A stretch of DNA of 64,000 bases. Source: Pictodentalium vernedei. Its lineage: Eukaryota > Mollusca > Scaphopoda > Dentaliida > Dentaliidae. Positions 44,342-54,035 of this stretch are shown one piece after another. The position numbers and the translations under genes are program-made. Under the pieces are notes generated by a model that was not told the origin of the DNA, made no database searches, and worked only from the letters and a program-made list of their open reading frames with translations. How positions within the stretch are numbered: the first letter of the stretch is position 1; every line of letters starts with the position of its first letter. The stretch spans positions 58,712,584-58,776,583 of the forward strand of contig CM062296.1 in the NCBI GenBank assembly GCA_031216915.1, read 5' to 3'.

Positions 44342-44985
44342 AAGTTTTTAGAAAATTAAAATTATACAATAGAATTAAATTGTGTGGAGTCAGTGGGGAT
44401 TGCCTCGCTACTCATTGAGAACTTTAGGATTGAGTCTGTGACCTTTGCCTTGCAACTCTGCGTGTTGAAAGTGGGTACCAAAAAACCCACCCTCACACCA
44501 TCCATAGCAACAACCGCACAACAGTCACAATATACAGTATCACAGTCCTATCTTTCCCTAATAATGATATGGAGGAGTGGAGTCAGTGAGTATTTCCGCG
44601 TTACTCATCAGGAAATCTAGGGTCGAGTCTGTGGGGACTGCCTTTGAACTAGGCGCATGGGGAGTGGTTTCCGAAGATACCCACCCCTCACCCTATCCAT
44701 AGCAACAATCACAGAACGGTCACAATATACAATAGCGGATTCCTGTCTCTCTCTACCTATAACTTTTCTTATTGAACACGCTCAAATTTTCTTGCAACAC
44801 TGTTTCTTAAGACGACGTATAGAATTAGTAGACGAAGAGTAGGAGGAATTGGTACAACCTACCTTTCTGTTAACATACACTGGAAACCACCAATAACCAG
44901 GAAAGATTTGAAACAAGTTTGCCTGACTAGGACATTTTAAATAAATAAACATTTGAATAAGGTTATAACAGGCCTATTAAGGGCT
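44342..44985 (+). repeat. LINE-B copy 5 3' untranslated region
   Basis: Same order of GTGGAGTCAGTG-type units and unique 3' part as 28773-29465; one extra GTGGAGTCAGTG unit near 44575. Confidence 0.7.
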
Positions 44986-44989
44986 TTAG

Positions 44990-45028
44990 CGCGCGTGCGT
45001 GCGTGCGTGTGTGCGTGCGTGCGTGTAC
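44990..45028. repeat. (GCGT)n microsatellite
   Basis: Alternating GCGT/GTGT directly after the LINE-B 3' end. Confidence 0.85.
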
Positions 45029-45029
45029 T

Positions 45030-45685
45030 GAAACAGTTTATTTCATTCATTATTGAAGCTCAGGTTTGCTTTTTGATTAATGAAGCTGGTCGTCTTTTAT
45101 AATAATCGTTTGGCCTTCCGCTGGATTGTCGCGGTCCTCTAACGAGAAGAGCTATTTCTTTCCCATCTAGTTTATTCCTACCCCCCTCCCCACACGCCCC
45201 CTTAATCTCTCAGAATTCAGTTGACAGCTGTTCCATAATTATTTCCCCCATTGGTTGTTTATCGATGCCTCCAACTATAATATTGCACCATTTCCCTCAT
45301 GTTATTCCGTCCCTTTTTATTCCTCGTATTTTCAACACATTCCCTCATTAATTTCTCGACGAGTGGTGTTCTACTAGACAAATAATTGGGGCGCTCGCTC
45401 TTTCCTCTCCTTTTACAATTCTTCTCTAAACTCCAGTCGTGGATCTCACATTGAACAGCCCCCACACCCCCACCCAAACGACCCAACTATGCACCCTTGA
45501 ACAGCTGGCACATCTCTTTTCATATAACCTCTCCCGACTCACCAGTGTTGATATTACAATCATCGAGCACACTTCCCCTGATATAACTGCTTCCACGCTT
45601 CAACCCCGCTTCAACACCACCCCCCCCCCCCCCCTTTCCAGATCTCAGTTTAAATAATATTGATTGTGACAAATTACCTCTTGTG
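45030..45685. other. No gene recognised
   Basis: C-rich and pyrimidine-rich stretches, with a poly(C) run at about 45620-45635. Frames on both strands lack domains. Confidence 0.35.
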
Positions 45686-45689
45686 TATA

Positions 45690-46735
45690 CAAAGTGGAAT
45701 ACTTACACACAAATCGACCCCTTGGATTCATATTTGGGCTCACTATAAAAGCTCGAATTCGAACTTAGTGCGTTTCAGGCAAATTTCTTAAAAAATCTTC
45801 TTCTCCAGATCCAGCAAGCAGAATCTGTTGATATTTGGTATGCAACATTGTGGGGTGGATCTGATTCAAGTTTGTTCAAATCGGACCCCTGGGTTCATAT
45901 TTGGGCTCAGTTTTGGAGCCAAATTTGAACTTAGTGCATTTCAGGCAAATTTCTTTAAAAATCTTCTTCTCAAGATCCAGCAGGCAGAATCTTTTGATAT
46001 TGGGTATGCAGCATGCTTAGGGGGGTGAGATTCAAGTTTGTTCAAACCAAGTTCCTGGGTTCATATTTGGGCTCACTGTGGTAGCCCAAATTATAACTTA
46101 GTTCAAAATGAGGAATTTTCTTCAAAAATCTTCTTCTTCAGATCCAGCAGTCGGAATGTTTTGATATTTGGTATGCAGCATCCTTAGGAGGTGAGATTCA
46201 AGTTTGTTCAAGCCATGTCCCTAGGTCCATATTTGGGCTCACTGTGGGAGCCCGAATGATAACTTAGTTCATAATGAGGAATTTTCTTTAAAAATCTTCT
46301 TCTTCAGATCCAGCATTCGGAATGTTTTGATATTTGGTATGCAGCATCCTTAGGGTGGTGAAATTCAAGTTTGTTCAAGCCATGTCGGTTCATATTTCGG
46401 CTCACCGTGGGAGCTTGAATTGTAACTTAGTTCGAAATGAGGAATTTTCTTAAGAAATCTTCTTTTTCAGATTCAGCTGTCGGAATGCTTTGATATTTGG
46501 CGTGCAGCATCCTTAGGTGGTGAGATTCAAGTTTGTTCAAGCCAAGTCCCGGGGTTCATATTTGGACCCACTGTGGGATCCCAAATGATAACTTAATTCA
46601 GAATGAGGAATTTTCTTTAAAATTCTTCTTCTTCAGATCCAGCAGATGAATGCTTTTGATATTTGGTATGCAACATCCGTAGGGGGGGGGGGGGTACGAT
46701 TCAAGTTTGTTCAAGCCATGGCCCTAGTTCCATAA
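45690..46735. repeat. 166-bp satellite, about 6 units
   Basis: The AGATCCAGCA-type motif recurs at about 45808, 45974, 46141, 46308, 46470 and 46636 (steps of 162-167). Each unit has TTCATATTTGGGCTCA, GAGGAATTTTCTT, TCTTCTTCTTCAGATCC and GATATTTGGTATGCAGCATCC. Its right flank (46765-46865) is the repeat also seen at 39480. Confidence 0.9.
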
Positions 46736-46764
46736 AATTTGTCTCTCATGACTTCATTCCTTTG

Positions 46765-46865
46765 TTGTGTTGATGAACCATGTCTAACTGAATGTGACCC
46801 CCAAATACTTCTTTGAACCACTTTGGCCGGTGAGCAATTAAGGCTCCTTGGGGCCTCTTGTTTAA
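46765..46865. repeat. Satellite-flanking repeat end
   Basis: TTGTGTTGATGAACCATG, GTGAGCAATTAAGG and CTTGGGGCCTCTTGTTT match 39505-39610. Likely the terminal part of the element that carries the 166-bp core. Confidence 0.6.
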
Positions 46866-47430
46866 CAAAGTGCCCACGTGTGGATTACGACCAATACGCG
46901 GCGACTGTACTGTAATCCGCGTGACCCAAGAGAGAATGGAAGTCCTTCTCGAATCATTCGAGTAGTGAACTTCTGGGATTATATTATTTTCCTCTTTTCC
47001 GAAAGTTGATTTTGAAGTTAATACGTTATATGGGGTTTTTATTTCGTCATCTTAGCGCATTCGACCAGCCAAATAACGACCAACTTATGCGTTATTCCAA
47101 TAAAAATATTGCGATATTCAGATAAGAAGGTGACGCAAATATCACACACATAGCGCATTATTAGCGTTACCAGGTTTCCACTTTATTGTAGGCTGTACTG
47201 TACTTGTTACATAATAATACCACATACCAAATTTGGTTCAAATCAGACCATTGGTTTAGAAAATAGAAATTTTGGGTGGGGCCAAAAACCATACTCCACC
47301 CATTACAAAGCTAAACATTGCTTCACAATCTTCGCTTCAACAAATTTGATTCTACTCCTCAAAAGGAAGCTCCATAACAAATACCAAGTCATTGTACCCA
47401 CTGGTTAATGAGAAGAAGATTTTAAAAATA
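46866..47430. other. No gene recognised; diverged repeat sequence
   Basis: Contains GTGGATTACGACCA and TAATCCGCGTGACC, loosely inverted to each other. CAAATTTGGTTCAAATCAGACC near 47230 resembles the flank of GGAC-bearing repeats. Confidence 0.3.
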
Positions 47431-47582
47431 TTTTGGAGCATTCTTCCCGACCCCCTCCCTATGGGGTTGGGCATGTTGAGTTGAACAAAAATGCAAAGCC
47501 CCTTCGATACCATAACTCAAACAAACTTTCACTTGAATTGGCCCCGTGGTTTTGGAGGAGAAGACCAAAACATGGTGTTGGA

Positions 47583-47645
47583 GGACGGACGGACGGACGG
47601 ACGGACGGACGGACGGACGGACGGACGGACGGACGGACGGACGGA
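47583..47645. repeat. (GGAC)n tetranucleotide repeat
   Basis: About 15 uninterrupted units. A short conserved-looking flank follows (GAGATTAGCTCAGCTTGTCT). The frames through it (DGRTDGRT) are artefacts. Confidence 0.95.
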
Positions 47646-47691
47646 GAGCGATGAGATTAGCTCAGCTTGTCTCTGTCAAGGTGAACTAAAA

Positions 47692-47843
47692 ACATAGTGA
47701 TCCCTCACAGGAATAAGCTTGTTGACAAGCTCATTCCATTGAGAGGTCACATGATATGGTTTTGCTGAAAGTTTGTTTGAAAAGTTGAAAAAATAAAAAT
47801 TAAATGAATAAATTTTGCTATCATCTGCATTGGGTAAAGGGAT
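47692..47843. mobile_element. piggyBac-type MITE, left end lost
   Basis: Keeps the centre (TGATCCCTCAC ... TTGAGAGGTCACATGATATGG, now imperfect) and the right end TTGGGTAAAGGG followed by ATAA. Closest to the copy at 3408. Confidence 0.7.
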
Positions 47844-48009
47844 AAACAATAAACGCTGTAAAGCAAGACTGAATTGGTTATCTGTAACGGTGGTTACTTT
47901 CAAAACGTGTCAACAAAAAAAGTAGTCGCCAAGTGAAGAATACGATTCAGATTCAGATTTGTTTTGGGGAAAGAAAAACGAATGGAAATCAAATAAATAG
48001 ACAATACTT

Positions 48010-48660
48010 CACCGCTCAGATTCGAATACGATTTTTATTATTTTTGAGAGCGGCGCGCCGAGGATTATTTAACGATGCATTAGGCGAGTGAAATAATCCG
48101 CGTGGCAGACGAGAGGTTAAAATCGTACTCGAATCCTTCTAGTGAACGTTTGTATTCATTTTATTTTCTCCTTATTTGTTTTCCCAAAAACATCCCTTTA
48201 TAATTTATTCCGTGGTTACTCTAAAACTTTGAAAACATGTCGACCCCCTCCCCCCCCCCCCTCACCCAACCCACTAAAAACAGAAGTCATCACTGAGAGT
48301 CCGATGCTGGGAGTGAAATTCCATTCTCGGGGAGTGTGAGTGGGAATACAAATTGATTTGGCGGCACGAAAAACGAAGTACTATCAAATGAATAGAGGAT
48401 AGTTCACAAGTTGGTTTCGAGTTCGATTTTTGTCCTCGGTAGTGAATTTCCAACTAGGAGGAGGGACCGGGAGGGGTATCCCCCTCCCGGGCCCTGCCCC
48501 TAGTTGGAAATTCACTACCCTATACCCCCAATCGGACACCTCTAGCCACGTCCCTGCTCTCAGCATGCATTTTTGTCCTCGAGTGGGGCGTGGTGGATTA
48601 TTTCACGAGCCGTTGGCCCACCAGAGGATAAGATCCTGCCACATCGACGCGGGACGGAAC
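48010..48660. repeat. Two diverged copies of an inverted-repeat element
   Basis: 48010-48140 has ATTCGAATACGATTTTT and, inverted, AAAATCGTACTCGAAT, around AATAATCC. 48396-48660 has a similar order (TTCGAGTTCGATTTTTGTCC, GATTATTTCACGAGCC) and is split by the hairpin element at 48439. Confidence 0.5.
48439..48569. mobile_element. CCAACTAGGAGGAGGG-type hairpin element, copy 1
   Basis: 131 bp flanked by a perfect 12-bp duplication TTTTTGTCCTCG (48427-48438 and 48570-48581). The first 80 bases form a GC-rich hairpin (AATTTCCAACTAGG ... CCTAGTTGGAAATT); the rest is a single-stranded tail ending AGCATGCA. A 12-bp duplication plus one-sided hairpin suggests a small retroposed RNA rather than a cut-and-paste MITE; inference. 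Confidence 0.8.
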
Positions 48661-49009
48661 TCTCGTTCAACCTTTACGTAAACTTGCCACTAAGTAAGCC
48701 TCACGGGTGACTGTAGCAAATCTCTAACCATAGACCACTTGATTTCGTACAGTGGTCTATGGGACAGTATCCTATCAGTGCTACCACAGACATGCGGTCG
48801 TAATCTGCAACCAACAGACACTTGACTGGGATACTCCGTACATGGAAAGTAATTATTTTTGTTATCATTCATCACTTCTATTAAGAGTAGGGTTTAATCC
48901 CGTGAACGAGATTTCCCGGGTTCCCGGTTCCGAAAACCGGGCATGATACCTGGAAAATCTATAGTACCGAACCTGGAATCACGGATGGCACCGTTTGTGG
49001 GTTGAACTC

Positions 49010-49600
49010 AAGTTTTAGTTTAAACAATATTTATTCAAAAGGGATCACGGTGGCTCAGTGCCAGATTGTTGGACGACCCGTGTTGTGTCCTTGGACAAGG
49101 CACTTCATCTCGGTTGCCTACATGGGGGCACGATGACGCCTTGTATTAAGGCGCAATGCACGTCGTCGATGGTGCACATGTCTTCTCGATGATGCACATG
49201 TCTTCAAACGCTGTAACCCTGCTTGAGCGGAGCTTGAACACAATTGGAATGTTGAGGAGCTGACAGTTGGTCATCGATGCTCTGTCGTTCTCTCCGGGTA
49301 CTCCTGCTTCCACCACCCGTAAAACTGTCACGGTCACGATTATCCATTGTGCATAAGTATGTGACCTTAAACACCAATAAATAAATAAATTTATTCCAAA
49401 TGAAATATGATATAATACATACAAGTAACTGTTAATATCGCAGTAGCTGCACAGAGGATATAATACCGAAGTATGCCTAACAGTAAGACAAACAGAAATA
49501 CATGACGGTATGCATTACAGCTAGACAAACAGAAGTAAACGACGATGTAAATGGAAAGGATTCGGCAGAAATTTTTGAGTTTATACAGGCCGTCTTTCTA
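49010..49600 (-). mobile_element. LINE-A 3' fragment, minus strand
   Basis: Complement shows GGCCTGTATAAACTC, TTTCTGCCGAATCC and the terminal AATATTGTTTAAACTAAA. It is split near its 3' end by a SINE. The RT fragment at 50640-50882 may be part of the same copy. Confidence 0.75.
49041..49388 (+). mobile_element. tRNA-type SINE, near full length
   Basis: Begins GGGATCACGGTGGCTCAGTG, an A-box-like tRNA start. The B box is worn. Contains GTGTCCTTGGACAAGGCACT and ends in AATAAATAAATAAA. Flanked by ATTTATTCAAAA and ATTTATTCCAAA (49029-49040, 49389-49400). Related copies: 13230-13517 and 8052-8255. Confidence 0.88.
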
Positions 49601-49679
49601 ACTTGACAAACTGCCCAAAGCAACTTTGTAAGATTTCGTCAGCCCTACCACGCCCGAATCCTTTACTATTCTACTTCCT

Positions 49680-50000
49680 GGGGAGCTTTTCTCACCAAAT
49701 CGCAGCAGCTTGCAATCAGTTCCGGAGGACTCCTCGTTTCAACAGCAAGATCGTCAGTCGCTTCAAAATTCAAACTCGTCTTTATTTTCAAAATGACGAG
49801 TATCACTACCTCCTTCAACATCAACACCATCGTCACTGCCGACACCAGTCCCCTCTGCTTTAAGCAGAGGAGACTGGCGACGGCAATGAAGAGGGAATCG
49901 AGGACAGAGGATGTAGGGGTGATAACACAAGCGATTCCGAAATTTAAGACGAGTTGAAATCGGGTTTGGGCTTTCACACTTCTCTTAGGAAAGAACTTTT
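49680..50000. repeat. Large imperfect palindrome
   Basis: A perfect inner hairpin at 49839-49883 (ACCAGTCCCCTCTGC and near-complement) is surrounded by worn outer arms (TTCAAACTCGTCTTT at about 49765 against AAGACGAGTTGAA at about 49945). Probably an aged foldback element. The minus-strand frame of 191 codons spanning it has no domain. Confidence 0.55.
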
Positions 50001-50058
50001 CTTTATTACATGCCCATGCAGTCTCTCTTATGAAATACGGCGTGCAATACGGCTGTGC

Positions 50059-50084
50059 AATACGGAATTCCGTATTGCACACCA
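50059..50084. repeat. Perfect 26-bp palindrome
   Basis: GTGCAATACGGAATTCCGTATTGCAC is written here only by its half: GTGCAATACGGAA and its complement, no loop. Confidence 0.85.
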
Positions 50085-50208
50085 ACCTGTTCCAACAGGG
50101 ACTTTTTTTATGCAATGCGACTGCATAAAGTGCATCGTGTTTACCACCGTTGATAGAAAAGAAAATTAGGTCAGTAGGTGCATGGGTCATGTAATAAATA
50201 CAAAACCA

Positions 50209-50350
50209 CATGTATCTTTCAATGAGTCGTTTTGTATTCAATTCGTCAGATGTGCGTAGAAAGAAAACGTCTCGACCTTCGGTCTCGACGTTTTCTTCCT
50301 ACGCACATCTGACGAATTGAATACAAAACGACTCATTGAAACATACATGT
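50209..50350. mobile_element. Long hairpin, arms about 67 bases
   Basis: Left arm from ACATGTATCTTTCAATGAG, right arm ending CTCATTGAAACATACATGT, loop near GACCTTCGGTC. Only a few mismatches. Looks like another palindromic MITE or a recent inverted duplication; no target duplication found. Confidence 0.75.
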
Positions 50351-50639
50351 AGTTTTGTCTATGTATGAAGCTGGTGGATTGCTGATAAAACACTTTCATT
50401 TTCACGAAAATAAATACATCTTGTTACTCTCGTAAATTTACATGATATTATCCTGTGCATTTTCCAGTCCCCGATTCTGATTGTAATTTCGTTCCCGTTC
50501 CCGTTTCCACAGTAAACCGGGAATATATTAAACCCTACATTTCGGAAAATCAAAGGCGTTTCGGTTTTTGGATGAGTTAAACCATAGGGATGCTTATTCC
50601 TCTAATCTTTGCAGATAGGGGATGATCATGTCAGCTGCT

Positions 50640-50882
50640 GTTTTGTGGGTATTCTATAATTAGGAATAGAGTAGTGTTATCTGCAAACTGCCAAATTGCT
50701 CTTGCAATATCATGGACCGTTTCGTTGTTATAAATTAGAAAAAAAAACATATTTTCAAGAAAGGATCGCTGGGGTATCCACGCTATTACTGACAAGACCG
50801 AATTAAGAACAACACCCTGTTGTCTACCACACAAGTATGATTCAAAGCATTTTAGAGGGGCCAGTAATTCATTTTTTTTCAA
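50640..50882 (-). pseudogene. LINE-A reverse transcriptase fragment
   Basis: Encodes FESYLCGRQQGVVLNS, then IPQRSFLE (motif B remnant), FFLIYNNETVHD and IWQFADNTTLFLIIEYP (motif C, FADN for FADD). The order and wording match the palm of the LINE-A copies. Confidence 0.75.
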
Positions 50883-50889
50883 GTTGTAT

Positions 50890-51775
50890 ATGAGACCTTT
50901 GTGAACCGTTGAGCCGGAGAGAAGAAATGCTGACTGGAGAGGGAGGGGCCAGAAGCACGTTGGTTTTCAAGAAGTATAATACCTTCTTGAAGTTTCATTT
51001 CTCAAACACCTTACTCAAGCAGCTCAGTAAAGCAATTAGGCAGTAGGTTTATGTTAAATGGCTCTCAGTTTGATTGCATTATAAATTTGCAAAGGATGCC
51101 GGAAGATGTTCATTACGTCAGTCAAACAGGAACAAGTAAGCTTTCAAGTTGTGCAGATCTTTTTTGCATTATAATGTTCAGGTGTATTTGAAATAACTTT
51201 GCTCTCTGAGTTTTGGAACTCTTCAGGTCGTTGAAGATCGCGAATGACCGTAAAGGATGCTACTGGGTCGCATAGGCGCACTAGTACACAAGCGAGCCAA
51301 GAGCCCCTTCGGCAGGCAAGAATATATACCTTACTAAAATTGGGTGTTGACGATTGTACACTTGATTCCAACATAAAAAAGCCCTGCTATTGTCTAAGTG
51401 AACCCGTTGACTGTGTTTACACAGAAATACCCAGAGCATGAATGACGTGGGATACAGATAAATTTGAATATTTGCTTAGGATGAAAATAGGGTGGCAGCC
51501 CCAATAACAAGTGTCGATACGTCACCGTATAAAGCAGAAACTTGCAGGAGTTTTGTTCCAAATATTTTCCCAGAAGATCAAGATTCGCTGAAAGACTAAA
51601 AAAAAAATGGGATGAAAACATGAAGAATAAGCGGATGGGGAATTTTCTGCGTGACATGATTAATTTTATAGTTGGAGAAATCCGCTGGATAGGGGGTGGG
51701 GGTATGAAACTGTCTTGCTGAATGCTGGGAAATTAGGAGGGAGTGTGGGGGAGGAATAACCTAGTGGGGTAATGG
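50890..51775. other. No gene recognised
   Basis: Short frames only, no domain, no repeats identified by eye. Confidence 0.35.
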
Positions 51776-51779
51776 GTTA

Positions 51780-52030
51780 ATGTATGCCTCCTGGTTAGTA
51801 GGCCTCGACAAATCAGCAGAAAGCCAAAGATTTATTATTATTAGCGGCAAACGCCTTCTTGTGGGAGAGGGAGAGAGGGGCGACTACGAGCATTTGATGG
51901 GTAAATATGAACATCCGAGAAGAAGCATCCACCGAAACCACACGGAAGGTTTAAATGTGAATGGCAAGTGAATTCCTAATCATATGAATGTTATAGTGAG
52001 AAACTGATTCAATGGGGTTTACCTGCGTAA
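51780..52030 (+). mobile_element. LINE-C fragment
   Basis: GGCGACTACGAGCATTTGAT, AAATATGAACATC, AGAAGCATCCACCGAAACC and CATATGAATGTTATAGTGAG run parallel to 35440-35580. A 3' piece (GACAAATCAGCAGAAAGCC, then TTATTATTA) precedes it and matches the LINE-C tail at 36610, so two pieces are rearranged. Confidence 0.7.
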
Positions 52031-52564
52031 ACCCATTTGAGTGTTGGTGGGTACCGCTCTCTAAAATCAAATGGGTGAAAAAGCCAACCCAAACAACTGA
52101 ATTGACTCACTATAAACCTTATGGACAGAAAGGAAGGTAATCTTTCATTTGCACAACTCTCAATGGCGTAAGGAAGAGTATGCCAGGAAGAATTTCACCG
52201 TGCCAATTTCCGGGCACTCAAGCCTTTCATTGGTGGGAAATATTGTCATTTTATTGTTAACTTCCAAAAGGATGAAAACTGGCGCAAGACAAAAATGAAA
52301 ATGGGGAAATAAACGAAAGAGAAAAAAACAACAACGAAAAATGTATTTTAGACGAAGGTCCACAAATTCTGAGAAGAAATGTCGTTGTGCTGTATCTTGT
52401 TATTTATCTCCAATTGGAAAGATACACAGATATAGATCAACTAAGGTCTTCCAACAAAACATCTATCCAAACGGTCATGTGTGTCTGTCCACTTGATAAT
52501 AATGGCGAACCAATAGATGCTTAGATTGTTTTACCATGGATATTCATGATGCATGCTCCAATCA

Positions 52565-52690
52565 GTACTCCCCGCATTCATTGTTTGAACATTTGCAAGG
52601 CATAAGGGCAACACAAGAGTAAAAGAGTGTCCACTGATGCCCCACACAAGTCTACAACCGACTACCGAATTGTTAGGAAAAGATATGTTT
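52565..52690. repeat. Direct repeat, copy 1
   Basis: GTTTGAACATTTGCAAGGCA to AAAAGATATG matches 53565-53680 with moderate divergence. Here a piggyBac-type MITE follows at the TTAA; the other copy reads GATATGTGTAAAG without an insert. Confidence 0.7.
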
Positions 52691-52692
52691 AA

Positions 52693-52900
52693 CCCTTTAC
52701 CTAACATGAAAACCAGACGACACGTGCAAATAAAATTCTTGCATAACTTTTTTGTTTCCTTTCTTGTCTCAAAAACATAGGTTATGACCCCTCTTTGGAA
52801 CGAGCTCGCCGAGGTCGTTCCAAAGAGGGGTCATAGCCTATGTTTTTGACACAAAAAATAAAAAAAATAATGGAAAGTAATTGGCGATTTTTGTGGAAAA
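52693..52900. mobile_element. piggyBac-type palindromic MITE, right end lost
   Basis: TTAA at 52689-52692, then CCCTTTACCTAACATGAAAA. Centre palindrome ACCCCTCTTTGGAACGAGC ... GTTCCAAAGAGGGGT. The right inverted end is missing. Confidence 0.82.
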
Positions 52901-53435
52901 AAATGAGTAGTAGGAAATTCCATCTTTCTGGATTTTAGAGCTTCTTTGACGATGCTGAATTCTCCTTTACTTCCCAAAATCCCAACTCGATTTCAAATCG
53001 GCCAAAATTCCAACTCTTACTATTTACAGCTACAGTATACGCAATATCGAGCTTCATTAAGTATACACGATGTCAATCGGTACGAAATTTTTATAGTACG
53101 TTTACTTATCGTAATAAAAAAAAAACCTCGAAATGCACTTCAACAAAATCACATCACGTAAAATCGTTATCCTGAGTTAATTTCATCATTCACAGTTACA
53201 AAGTGATGAAACATCGAAAATTGATCATTCCTGCATAAGATCTGATTTAATGTCAGGGAAGTATGAATTGCTCAAAGTTCTCAGCTTGAGCATTTGTTCA
53301 GCATATATTCAAATGAATATAATATTTATATAATAATAACAACCTGATAATTCTATTATAAATGTGTTGGAAATTTCAGTTACTAGAATCAATTTTATGC
53401 TCCCTTTCATGGCATCATTTTCAAATTTTTTCTCG

Positions 53436-53555
53436 GTACTGAATTTCCAACTAGGAGGAGGGACCGGGAGGGGTTTCCCCTCCCGGTCCCTCCCCCTAGT
53501 TGGAAATTTACTACCCTACACTCCCAATCGGATACCTCTAGCCACGTCCCTGCTC
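53436..53555. mobile_element. CCAACTAGGAGGAGGG-type hairpin element, copy 2
   Basis: Same hairpin and tail as 48439-48569, ending AGCATGCA at about 53566. It abuts the second copy of the direct repeat (53565-53680). Confidence 0.78.
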
Positions 53556-53884
53556 TCAGCATGCATTGTTTGAACATTTGCAAGGCATAAGGGTAACAGA
53601 CGAGTAAAGGAATGTCCACTGATCCCCCAACCAAGTTTACAACTGACAATCGAATTGTTCCGAAAAGATATGTGTAAAGCAGCCTGCCGTTGCTGACATA
53701 ATGAGAGAAATAAATTCGTAACATATACTGTTGAACTCAAGAATTTCTCACCTCTATACGTGATACAGTTGTGACGAACAGTTTCGAATTACCATATTTC
53801 CAATACTTACTAAAATCTGAAAAGAGTGACCCACAAAATGGATCACCTGGAAAAGTTATTTTTCCGGGTTCTCTTAAATTCTAA

Positions 53885-53890
53885 TTTATT
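53885..53890 (-). terminator. Candidate poly(A) signal of the zinc-finger gene
   Basis: AATAAA on the minus strand, about 145 bases after the stop codon; the only canonical signal close to it. Confidence 0.5.
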
Positions 53891-53914
53891 CAGACTTGTA
53901 ACATTAGCATAACG

Positions 53915-53965
53915 TCCTCTGAGTTCCAAAGTGTACTGGCACACATAACACATTGGAACTCGGGG
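53915..53965. mobile_element. GAGTTCCAATGTG-type hairpin, copy 3, in zinc-finger 3' UTR
   Basis: CCTCTGAGTTCCAAAGTGT ... ACACATTGGAACTCGGGG, somewhat worn. It lies between the stop codon of the zinc-finger gene and its likely poly(A) signal, so it would be transcribed. Confidence 0.65.
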
Positions 53966-54035
53966 AATGATAACTTTAGTAGAATAGAATTCTGTTTGCA
54001 GCCTGTGTTTCATTAAAATATGAATTCTTAAGCAC

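Larger units (their letters stand above)
42375..44985 (+). mobile_element. LINE-B copy 5, 5' truncated
   Basis: Begins in the EN-RT linker (CIHLNEVINR-like), runs through RT and the 3' untranslated region, and ends near TTAAGGGCTTT before a (GCGT)n run. 5' truncation is usual for LINE copies. Many frameshifts; more decayed in RT than copy 3, but with a better motif A. Confidence 0.83.

Noticed and set aside
47433-47697. Asp-Gly-Arg-Thr repeat proteins
   Set aside because: Translations of the (GGAC)n run in two frames.
49666-50241. 191-residue minus-strand ORF as a gene
   Set aside because: Spans a foldback repeat and a 26-bp palindrome; no domain, no splice or start context.
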